From the NCBI GenBank assembly GCA_002344885.1, contig DDUQ01000097.1, forward strand, positions 57,685-88,858: a stretch of DNA of 31,174 bases, in the 5' to 3' direction. Positions 7,437 through 13,618 of this stretch are shown here, piece by piece. Positions within the stretch are counted from its first letter, which is position 1, and the number at the start of each line of letters is the position of its first letter. The notes beneath the pieces are model-generated. The model did no database searches. It worked only from the letters and a program-made list of their open reading frames with translations, and was not told the origin of the DNA. A program made the translations under genes and the position numbers. This stretch comes from Comamonadaceae bacterium UBA2334 (GTDB taxonomy: Bacteria > Pseudomonadota > Gammaproteobacteria > Burkholderiales > Burkholderiaceae_C).

Positions 7437-9689
7437 ATGAGTCCGACCGTTCCACCTGCACCCGCATCAGCCCATGCTGCAGCCAATGCAGCGGCTGCAA
7501 GTTTCGCCACGCTCGTGGCAGCGATTGACTACTTGCCCGAGTCAGACCTAGCCAACATCCGCAAGGCCTATCGGTTTGCCGATCAGGCTCATTTGGGCCA
7601 ACTCCGGAAAAACGGCGACCCTTACATCACACACCCTATCGCTGTGGCGCTTCAGTGCACCGAGTGGAAGTTGGATGCACAAGCGCTGATGGCCGCCCTG
7701 ATGCACGACGCCATGGAGGACTGTGGCGTGACCAAGACAGAATTGGTCGAACAGTTCGGTGCACCCGTTGCTGAACTGGTAGACGGCTTGACCAAACTCG
7801 AAAAACTCGAATTCGACACCCGCGAGCAAAACCAGGCCGAATCCTTCCGAAAAATGCTCTTGGCCATGGCACGCGACGTTCGTGTGATCCTGATCAAATT
7901 GGCTGACCGGACACACAACATGCGCACCATGGGCGACATGCCCCGCAGCAAATGGGAGCGCATTTCGCGCGAAACGCTCGAAATCTACGCGCCGATTGCG
8001 CACCGCTTGGGCCTGAACGTCACGTTTCGGGAACTGCAGGATCTGGCCTTCAAACACCTCTACCCTTGGCGGTCTGCCATTCTGAGCAAAGCAGTTGAGC
8101 GCTCACGCTCCAGGCGAAGAGATTTGCTGACCAGGGTGCAAATGGAGGTCACAGAAGCCCTGTCTGAACGGCACCTCACACCCCTCATTCATGGCAGAGA
8201 AAAAACCCTGTACTCCATTTACAAAAAAATGGATGACAAGCACCTGACCTTTGCTCAGGTGACAGACATGTACGGCTTTCGCATCATTTTTGACGACTTG
8301 CTGGCTTGTTACACCGCCATGGGTGCGTTACACCAACTCTATAAACCACTGCCTGGCAAGTTCAAAGACTACATCGCCCTGCCCAAGGTCAACGGCTATC
8401 AATCTCTGCACACCACGCTGATTGGCCCATTTGGCACCAATGTGGAGTTCCAGCTGCGAACCACGTCCATGGATGTGGTGGCCGAATCCGGCGTTGCCGC
8501 CCACTGGCTCTACAAGGCCGCTGAGCCAGGCAGCGATGCCGCGCAACGACTGGGCAGCCAGTGGCTGCAATCGTTGCTGGACATACAGCACGAGACCAAG
8601 GATGCCGCCGAGTTCTGGGATCACGTGAAGATCGATCTCTTTCCGGACTCCATTTACGTCTTCACACCGAAAAGCAAAATCATCTCGATGCCCCGCGGCG
8701 CAACCGTGGTCGATTTTGCCTATGCCATCCACAGCAACATCGGCAGCCGAACCATCTCTGCCAATGTCAATGGCACGCAAGTGCCCCTCAGTACAGAGAT
8801 AAAAAATGGTGATGTCATCGAAGTCATCACCAGCGACACCCCCAAACCCAACCCGGCTTGGCTGAGCTTTGTGCGCACAGGGCGGGCTCGCTCCAAGATC
8901 AGGCACTTCCTGAAAGCAATGGCCCACGACGAGTCATTGTCACTGGGCGAAAAAATGCTGCTGCAGGCCCTGCGGCTCGAAGGCTTTTCGGATCTGCCTC
9001 CCGCCGACACAACACCACATGGCCTGTGGGAACGGCTGCTCAGGTTCACCGGCAACCGGAACAAAGAAGAGCTGCTGGCGGACATCGGTATTGGCAAGCG
9101 AATTGCCAGCATGGTGGCCAAAAAAATGGCCATCCTGCTTTCGGAACAAGGCAACAAGGCAGATGTGGTGCTCATCAGCCAGGCCAGATACTCTCCGCAG
9201 AAAGAAACCATCAGCCAAGGCGTGGTCACACTTGATGGAGGCGAAGGCGGATCGGTTCAGTTCGCACGGTGTTGTCATCCCATTCCAGGCGACAAGATAG
9301 TCGGCTACCTGGGACGAGGCGAAGGCTTGGTCATCCATACAGATGACTGTCAAGTCGGCAAAAAGCTGCTTTACAAAGACAGAGAACGCTTTATAGAAGT
9401 GGAATGGTCAGACGATCCTGTCCGGACATTTGAAGTGGCTCTGCAAGTCACCGTGACTGACGGCAAAGGCGTGCTCGCACGCGTGGCATCCACATTGGCC
9501 GCTGCCGGAGCCGACATCACCCATGTCAACATGAGTGAAGAGCGCGTTGGTCATGCCACAGATTTGAGGTTTGCAATTTCCATACAGGATCGGACGCACC
9601 TCAACGATGTGCTACGAGCTTTGGAGCGAACACCTTCGGTGCTGTCTGCCGTACGGGCGCGTCAGCACAAGGAACGTCCTCACGGGTAA
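7437..9689 (+). CDS. spoT: Bifunctional (p)ppGpp synthetase/hydrolase
   Basis: This 750-residue RelA/SpoT homologue makes and degrades the stringent-response alarmone (p)ppGpp. The N-terminal hydrolase domain keeps its metal-binding residues: H66 in THPIAVA and HDAMED at 90-95, so hydrolysis should be active. The synthetase region (about 250-360) contains YGFRIIF, QLRT and GVAAHW. A TGS domain follows at about 404-466 (IYVFTPKSKIISMPRGAT), and a C-terminal ACT domain occupies the last 80 or so residues. The first 25 residues are an Ala/Pro-rich extension. Its position directly after rpoZ is the classic spoT location. The last 10 bases overlap the 3' end of greB on the opposite strand. Confidence 0.95.
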   Translation: MSPTVPPAPASAHAAANAAAASFATLVAAIDYLPESDLANIRKAYRFADQAHLGQLRKNGDPYITHPIAVALQCTEWKLDAQALMAALMHDAMEDCGVTKTELVEQFGAPVAELVDGLTKLEKLEFDTREQNQAESFRKMLLAMARDVRVILIKLADRTHNMRTMGDMPRSKWERISRETLEIYAPIAHRLGLNVTFRELQDLAFKHLYPWRSAILSKAVERSRSRRRDLLTRVQMEVTEALSERHLTPLIHGREKTLYSIYKKMDDKHLTFAQVTDMYGFRIIFDDLLACYTAMGALHQLYKPLPGKFKDYIALPKVNGYQSLHTTLIGPFGTNVEFQLRTTSMDVVAESGVAAHWLYKAAEPGSDAAQRLGSQWLQSLLDIQHETKDAAEFWDHVKIDLFPDSIYVFTPKSKIISMPRGATVVDFAYAIHSNIGSRTISANVNGTQVPLSTEIKNGDVIEVITSDTPKPNPAWLSFVRTGRARSKIRHFLKAMAHDESLSLGEKMLLQALRLEGFSDLPPADTTPHGLWERLLRFTGNRNKEELLADIGIGKRIASMVAKKMAILLSEQGNKADVVLISQARYSPQKETISQGVVTLDGGEGGSVQFARCCHPIPGDKIVGYLGRGEGLVIHTDDCQVGKKLLYKDRERFIEVEWSDDPVRTFEVALQVTVTDGKGVLARVASTLAAAGADITHVNMSEERVGHATDLRFAISIQDRTHLNDVLRALERTPSVLSAVRARQHKERPHG

Positions 9690-10222
9690 GACACCGCCAG
9701 TACTTCCAGCAATTCCTTGCCAGCGGGTGTGATGAGCACCACTTCATCCCCTGTCCGAGACTTGATCAACGCCCTTGCTACCGGCGATATCCAAGTCACC
9801 TCCGATTTCGCGCTGTCCGCTTCATCGATGCCCATGATGGTGACCGTGAACTCGGAACCATCTGGCCTGCCGCACCTCACCGTTGCGCCAAAGTAAACCT
9901 GATCAGAGCCACGGTGAACGCTTGGCTCCACCACTTCAGCAATTTCCAGCCGCTTGGTCAGGAAACGAATGCGCCTGTCAATTTCACGCAGTCGCTTCTT
10001 GCCATAAAGATAGTCACCGTTTTCAGACCGGTCGCCGTTGCTGGCCGCCCAATGTACCACCTCGACAATTTTGGGCCGTTCCTCATCGATCAAGGCCAGC
10101 AACTCTGCTCGCAACCTGTCATATCCACCCCGGGTGATGTAGTTTTTGCCTGAAGCGGCCTGAGGTAACGCAACATCCTCGTCGTCTGCGTCGTCCGTCT
10201 CGCGAGTAAAAGCTTTGTTCAT
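9680..10222 (-). CDS. greB: Transcript cleavage factor GreB
   Basis: This 180-residue elongation factor rescues backtracked RNA polymerase by stimulating transcript cleavage. The coiled-coil tip motif GDRSENGDYLYGKKRLREID marks it as GreB rather than GreA, and the C-terminal FKBP-like domain (TWISPVARALI) is present. ATG 10222 is preceded by GGAG. The upstream extension of the frame runs through the terminator and the tRNA and is not coding. About 30 residues of acidic N-terminal extension precede the usual GreB start. A strong hairpin terminator ends about 20 bases upstream of the ATG, which leaves little room for a private promoter. The gene is convergent with spoT, overlapping it by 10 bases. 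Confidence 0.94.
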   Translation of the reverse strand: MNKAFTRETDDADDEDVALPQAASGKNYITRGGYDRLRAELLALIDEERPKIVEVVHWAASNGDRSENGDYLYGKKRLREIDRRIRFLTKRLEIAEVVEPSVHRGSDQVYFGATVRCGRPDGSEFTVTIMGIDEADSAKSEVTWISPVARALIKSRTGDEVVLITPAGKELLEVLAVSYP

Positions 10223-10241
10223 CTCCGCTCCGAAAACAGGC

Positions 10242-10280
10242 AAAAAAAAACCTGCAAGATAACTTGCAGGTTTTTTTATT
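10242..10280. terminator. Bidirectional intrinsic terminator
   Basis: AACCTGCAAG pairs with CTTGCAGGTT around ATAA. It is flanked by a run of A's on the left and TTTTTTTATT on the right, so it has a T tract in either direction. It lies between tRNA-Arg and greB, both transcribed leftward. Confidence 0.85.
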
Positions 10281-10357
10281 TGGCGCGGCTGGCAGGATTC
10301 GAACCCACGACCCCTTGGTTCGTAGCCAAGTACTCTATCCAACTGAGCTACAGCCGC
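10281..10357 (-). tRNA. tRNA-Arg(ACG)
   Basis: This is a complete 77-base tRNA on the minus strand: GCGGCTG acceptor, anticodon stem CTTGG/CCAAG with loop CTACGAA (anticodon ACG), T arm with GTTCGAATC, and encoded CCA at 10283-10281. A TATAAT on the minus strand at 10373-10368 lies 10 bases before its first base and may be its -10 box. It was probably cotranscribed with tRNA-Met before the element inserted between them. Confidence 0.95.
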
Positions 10358-10385
10358 TGAAGCACGAATTATAGCATGATATTTT

Positions 10386-10433
10386 TGGTAGGGCGTGTAG
10401 GACTTGAACCTACGACCAAAGGATTATGAGTCC
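10386..10433. repeat. Left attachment site (tRNA-Met 3' remnant)
   Basis: These 48 bases are identical to the 3' end of the tRNA-Met gene at 19154-19201, including the CCA end and T arm up to the anticodon stem. The sequence then diverges (CCACCGATAGG), so no tRNA can be made here. This is the element-distal att copy. Confidence 0.95.
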
Positions 10434-10454
10434 CCACCGATAGGCATTTGCCCG

Positions 10455-10585
10455 TGTTGATGCCTGTTGATACAATCAATGTAAATCAACAACTTAAGCC
10501 GATTCCCGGAATCCAAGTGTTGATACCGATTCACCGAAATTCGGGAAATCGACTTACATCCGCCCTTACATCCTGACGATGTAAG
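10455..10585. promoter_or_regulatory. Repeated short motifs beside the left att site (arm-type sites)
   Basis: Two short motifs are repeated between the att core and the integrase gene. TGTTGAT occurs at 10455, 10465 and 10518, and inverted (ATCAACA) at 10485. CTTACATC occurs at 10553 and 10565, and inverted at 10578. The first two TGTTGAT copies are 10 bases apart. The CTTACATC pair recurs at the other end (19077-19096). The placement suits integrase arm or excisionase binding sites, and the GATGTAAG copy also lies just before the integrase gene, where it could serve autoregulation. Confidence 0.6.
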
Positions 10586-10603
10586 TTTCAAAGGATTAAA
10601 GGA

Positions 10604-11935
10604 TTGAGCGTGGCGAGGGTTGCATTCACGGCTGGCAGGGTTTCGGGCTTCAAGTGCCCACCGGACAAGGCACAGGCTTTTTTGTGGGATGCCACAGCGC
10701 CGGGGCTGGGTTTGAGGGTCACACCGAACGGCAAACCCGCCTACATCTTTCAAGGCGCGTACCTCGGCAAAGACCTGCGCCTGACCATTGGCAGCCCTGA
10801 AGCATGGAGCATTTCACAGGCACAGGCCAAGGCGCGAGAGTTCCAACGCCTGATTGACGAAGGCACCGACCCCCGCAGCCTGAAGGCCGAGAAGCTGGCA
10901 GCAGCCAGTGCCGAAAAGCAGCGCCAGCAAGTGGCAGCCAAAGAAGCCGCAGCCCAAGCCCTGACCGTGGGTGAGGCTTGGAGCGAGTATGTGAAAGAGC
11001 GTACCCCGCATTGGGGAGAGCTTCACATCAAAGACCATGCCCGCCTTGCCCGCGCTGGTGGCTTGGAGTCAACCCGTGGCACCCGTGGCCGTGGCGTGAC
11101 CATTGCAGGGCCATTGCACCCCCTGATGGGGCTGGCGCTGGTTGAACTGACACCGCAAGCAATCGAAGCATGGGCAACGCAGCAGGGAAAGACCCGCCCA
11201 ACCACTGCCCGCCTTGCATGGCGACTGCTGCGGGCTTTCCTGACATGGTGCAGCGAGCATCCCACCTATGGGCAACTGGTAAGCGACAAGAACCCCGCCA
11301 AGACCCGGAGAACCCGCGAGGCATTGGGCAAACAGGGGGTGAAAACCGATGCTCTGCTGAAAGAACAGTTGCCCGTCTGGTTCCAGCATGTGCGCCTGAT
11401 AGGCAACCCCTGCATTGCCGCCTACCTGCAAACCCTGCTGCTGACAGGTGCAAGGCCCGGTGAGGTGCTGGCGCTGAAGTGGGAAGACATCAACACGCAA
11501 TGGCATGGCCTGACCATCCGCGACAAGGTGGAGGGTGAACGAGTCATTCCCCTGACCCCATACGTTCACAGCCTGATTGCCGCCCTGCCCCGCCGCAATG
11601 AGTGGGTGTTTTCGAGCTTCACCACCAATGACCCCATGAGCAAACCGCACAGCCAGCACAGCCAAGCATGTGCAGCCGCTGGTATTGATGGGCTGACCCT
11701 GCACGGCCTGCGCCGTTCGTTCGCCAGCCTCACAGAGTGGCTTGAAATACCCGCTGGCGTAGTTGCACAGATTCAGGGGCACAAGCCATCGGCCACCGCT
11801 GAGAAGCATTACAAACGCCGCCCGCTTGACCTGCTGCGTCTGCACCATGAAAAGATTGAAGCGTGGGTGCTGGAACAGGCCGGGGTCACGTTCGCACCCA
11901 AGGCTGAACCGGGCAAACTGACGCTGGTAGGTTGA
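10604..11935 (+). CDS. int: Tyrosine recombinase (integrase)
   Basis: This 443-residue phage-type integrase should catalyse insertion into and excision from tRNA-Met. Residues 1-95 form the arm-binding DUF4102-like domain (FLWDATAPGLGLRVTPNGKPAYIFQ). The catalytic domain has R284 (TGARPGEVLALKW), a Lys near 308, H367/R370 (HGLRRSF), H393 (QGHK) and nucleophile Y403 (KHYKRR), so it looks active. The frame opens with TTG 10604, 8 bases after AAAGGA. GTG 10610 with a second AAAGGA is an equally good start. A GCCCTGC/GCAGGGC hairpin lies just after the stop (11945-11968), without a T run. The gene sits 170 bases from the left att copy. Confidence 0.93.
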   Translation: MSVARVAFTAGRVSGFKCPPDKAQAFLWDATAPGLGLRVTPNGKPAYIFQGAYLGKDLRLTIGSPEAWSISQAQAKAREFQRLIDEGTDPRSLKAEKLAAASAEKQRQQVAAKEAAAQALTVGEAWSEYVKERTPHWGELHIKDHARLARAGGLESTRGTRGRGVTIAGPLHPLMGLALVELTPQAIEAWATQQGKTRPTTARLAWRLLRAFLTWCSEHPTYGQLVSDKNPAKTRRTREALGKQGVKTDALLKEQLPVWFQHVRLIGNPCIAAYLQTLLLTGARPGEVLALKWEDINTQWHGLTIRDKVEGERVIPLTPYVHSLIAALPRRNEWVFSSFTTNDPMSKPHSQHSQACAAAGIDGLTLHGLRRSFASLTEWLEIPAGVVAQIQGHKPSATAEKHYKRRPLDLLRLHHEKIEAWVLEQAGVTFAPKAEPGKLTLVG

Positions 11936-12038
11936 ATACGGCAAGCCCTGCGCCGTTCTATGCAGGGCAAACAGACGGGGCCAGCGAGTGCAGCAACACA
12001 AGCCAGCCCCTGACCACAAAGCACACAGGAGGTGCAGC

Positions 12039-12206
12039 ATGGCTGAACAGACTTTACCCGCCAACTACTGGCAACCAATAGACACGGCACCGACAGGCCG
12101 TAAGGTGCTATTGCAGACCATGCAAGGCGTGAGCGTTTTCGGTGTGGTGACTGCCAACAACCGCGCCGACTATGCGTGGTGGGCACCAATGCCGCAACAC
12201 CATTGA
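12039..12206 (+). CDS. Small phage-type protein, WQPIDTAP motif
   Basis: This 55-residue protein has a near-perfect Shine-Dalgarno, AGGAGG at 12028-12033, 6 bases before the ATG. The sequence NYWQPIDTAPTGRKVLL followed by YAWWAPMP resembles short phage proteins of the DUF551 type, which carry a 'W-x-P-I-x-T-A-P' opening and a Trp/Pro-rich end. Their function is not established. Its 3' end overlaps the -35 box of the promoter at 12203. Translation is very likely; function is unknown. Confidence 0.65.
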   Translation: MAEQTLPANYWQPIDTAPTGRKVLLQTMQGVSVFGVVTANNRADYAWWAPMPQHH

Positions 12207-12231
12207 ACACGACACAACGAAGCTGTATAAT
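12203..12231 (+). promoter_or_regulatory. Strong sigma-70 promoter of the replication operon
   Basis: TTGAAC (12203-12208) and a perfect TATAAT (12226-12231) are separated by exactly 17 bases. The predicted start is near 12238, just before the structured leader RNA. This is among the best promoter matches in the window and faces the regulator and primase genes. Confidence 0.8.
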
Positions 12232-12236
12232 TTACG

Positions 12237-12342
12237 CACGGCTGAGCGAATACGCATAGGGGCTGACCTTCCGAGTGGAGGTTCGCCCGTGTAAATCGCA
12301 AAAGCACTTTAAACCCCGATGGTTCGCCATACGGGGTTTTTT
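12237..12342 (+). ncRNA. Short structured RNA resembling C4/P4 CI antisense RNA
   Basis: About 105 bases separate the promoter start from the end of a terminator, with no coding sequence. The predicted fold has an outer stem CACGG/CCGTG (12237-12241 with 12287-12291) and a mini-hairpin GCG-AATA-CGC (12246-12255). The core hairpin is GGGC, TG, ACC(T)TCC, GAGT, GGAGGT, TC, GCCC (12260-12288). The terminator follows. The core and its place upstream of a regulator-primase operon recall the C4 antisense RNA of P1/P7 and the P4 CI immunity RNA. The family assignment is from memory of that structure and needs a covariance-model test. Confidence 0.6.
12311..12342 (+). terminator. Intrinsic terminator with TTCG tetraloop
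   Basis: AAACCCCG-ATGG closes a TTCG loop with CCAT-A-CGGGGTTT and is followed by a T run (12337-12342). It lies about 100 bases after the promoter at 12203-12231, so most transcripts should stop here unless antitermination occurs. Confidence 0.85.
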
Positions 12343-12390
12343 GTTGCCTTCCGCTTGGAAGGCACACCATCGTTTCACCCTGCCGCCCGC

Positions 12391-12425
12391 GCCCTTTCTG
12401 GTCAATCCCGAAGGGGCTTTTTTTT
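12391..12425 (+). terminator. Second intrinsic terminator in the leader
   Basis: GCCCTT pairs with AAGGGGC (one bulged G) and is followed by eight T's. It lies 50 bases after the first terminator and 22 bases before the first gene of the operon. The stem is weaker than the first. Confidence 0.5.
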
Positions 12426-12446
12426 CGTCCTGGCGAAAGGCGTCAA

Positions 12447-12650
12447 ATGAAAACTCTGGTTCCACTTGAGAACGAAACCCGCACCGCACTTCCTACCCCG
12501 GAAGCGGCATACCACCTGAACCGCGCACAGCAAACGCTGCGCATATGGGCCTGCAAGGAAAACGGGCCGCTGCGCCCTGTTCGCATCAATGGCCGTTTGG
12601 CTTGGCCTGTGTCCGACCTGCGCCGAGTGCTGGGGGTGGCGCATGCTTAA
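12447..12650 (+). CDS. AlpA/excisionase-like DNA-binding protein
   Basis: This 67-residue protein is mostly one MerR/AlpA-type helix-turn-helix: TPEAAYHLNRAQQTLRIWAC, then a short wing NGRLAWPVSDLRRVLGV. Small proteins of this type in prophages and satellites act as excisionases or transcriptional activators of the integrase. GAAAGG lies about 8 bases before the ATG. It is the first gene after the leader RNA and overlaps the next gene by 8 bases. Confidence 0.75.
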   Translation: MKTLVPLENETRTALPTPEAAYHLNRAQQTLRIWACKENGPLRPVRINGRLAWPVSDLRRVLGVAHA

Positions 12651-12966
12651 CGTCGAGCAAATCACCTTGGCATTGAAAGCCCACGCGCTACTCGTTGAAG
12701 TGCTGGAAAACGACAAGCACCCCGAAAAGCTTTCGGAAGCTTATGACGTTTTGGCCGTCTTGCGTCTCGGGTATGCCTCAGTTCAAAACCCACTGCGACA
12801 AGCGCAAGCCAAACGACTAGACCTCATCCGCGAAATTCTGCGCGAGGACATCCCAAGCTGTCAGGCTTGCCCGACCTTGGGTTTTCCCAAAGTGGCCCGA
12901 GACGGCGTGGAAACAGCCGCCGCATACCTGCTGGACTTCATCAACTTTGGAGGTGTTGACCAATGA
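12643..12966 (+). CDS. Hypothetical protein, 107 aa
   Basis: I do not recognise this 107-residue, mostly helical protein (MLNVEQITLALKAHALLVEV...). There is no signal peptide, membrane segment or clear catalytic motif; it has two cysteines in CQAC near residue 70. The start is ATG 12643, with GGGGGTGG upstream, overlapping the previous gene by 8 bases. Its stop overlaps the next ATG (ATGA). The tight overlap chain makes translation likely and ties it to the replication and control module. Confidence 0.65.
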   Translation: MLNVEQITLALKAHALLVEVLENDKHPEKLSEAYDVLAVLRLGYASVQNPLRQAQAKRLDLIREILREDIPSCQACPTLGFPKVARDGVETAAAYLLDFINFGGVDQ

Positions 12967-13316
12967 CACAGCCCACCGAACCAAAAGGAAAAGCCCTCGC
13001 ACCGACCAAGACGCAGAGGGCTTTTTCCATTCAGAAGACTGCTGAAGATTTTACCGCCGCCCTGACCAAACGCCAAAACGTTGCCCTTGCCGCGCTGCTG
13101 TCAGGCCCTGTAAGCCGCGAGGCGCTGGACAGAACCGCCGGGTGCAGCAATGGCCCTGACTTAATCGCAGAACTGCGCCAAATGGGCCTCGAAATCCCAT
13201 GCCAGCGGGTCAAGCGAATAGACCGATACGGGCAAGTGTGCCGTCCGGGTATCTACTACCTGACAGACCGCGACAGGTTCTTGATTCAGGCTCGGAAAGG
13301 TGGTGCCACATGCTGA
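12963..13316 (+). CDS. Phage-type helix-turn-helix protein
   Basis: This 117-residue protein has a C-terminal winged-HTH-like region: ALLSGPVSREALDRTAGCSN, then LIAELRQMGLEIPC and a GIYYLTDRDR end. This pattern is common in small prophage proteins annotated as helix-turn-helix proteins that sit near replication genes. GGAGG lies 9 bases before the ATG. It overlaps the upstream gene by 4 bases and the downstream gene by 7. A DNA-binding regulatory or replication-accessory role is inferred. Confidence 0.7.
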   Translation: MTQPTEPKGKALAPTKTQRAFSIQKTAEDFTAALTKRQNVALAALLSGPVSREALDRTAGCSNGPDLIAELRQMGLEIPCQRVKRIDRYGQVCRPGIYYLTDRDRFLIQARKGGATC

Positions 13317-13618
13317 GCGCCCTATTCGAGAAGCTGAGCCGCGCCGTGGCTGTGTACGACGAACTGAACCGTTCGGGCAAGTGCAATCAGAGCTTTGAAT
13401 TTCACGCCCAGGTTGCCCGAGATGCCTACAAAGCCCTTGAGCGACTGAGAGCAGCGCCAACCGACCCAGCGGCAAAACGAGCCGCTGAGCGGGCATTGAA
13501 GGAGGTGCAATCCGAGCTTGTCATCCTGTGCCACAGCCGCGAGGACAAAAACCCTCGCAGAGGCTGGCCCGCCGCACAGCGTGAGGCCCGTCAGATGTTG
13601 GGAGGTGCCACATGCTGA
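13310..13618 (+). CDS. Hypothetical protein, 102 aa
   Basis: This is an unrecognised, helical, charged protein of 102 residues (MLSALFEKLSRAVAVYDELN...). It has no membrane segment or known motif. The start ATG 13310 lies inside a 15-base sequence (GGTGCCACATGCTGA) that is repeated exactly at the next gene junction, 13604-13618. As a result this protein and the preceding one both end in GGATC. Overlap of 7 bases at each side indicates translational coupling to the primase gene. Confidence 0.65.
   Translation: MLSALFEKLSRAVAVYDELNRSGKCNQSFEFHAQVARDAYKALERLRAAPTDPAAKRAAERALKEVQSELVILCHSREDKNPRRGWPAAQREARQMLGGATC

Noticed and set aside
10386..10433. A second tRNA-Met gene
   Set aside because: Only the 3' 48 bases match; the D arm and 5' acceptor are replaced by element DNA, so it is an att remnant.
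11069..12064. A 331-aa minus-strand gene opposite the integrase
   Set aside because: Shadow frame; the integrase on the plus strand has all catalytic residues and the frame shows no domain.
12170..12177. CTATGCGT as an upstream pairing target of the C4-like RNA
   Set aside because: It complements 8 bases of the RNA (ACGCATAG), but an 8-mer match in about 9 kb is not rare, and it lies upstream of the promoter.
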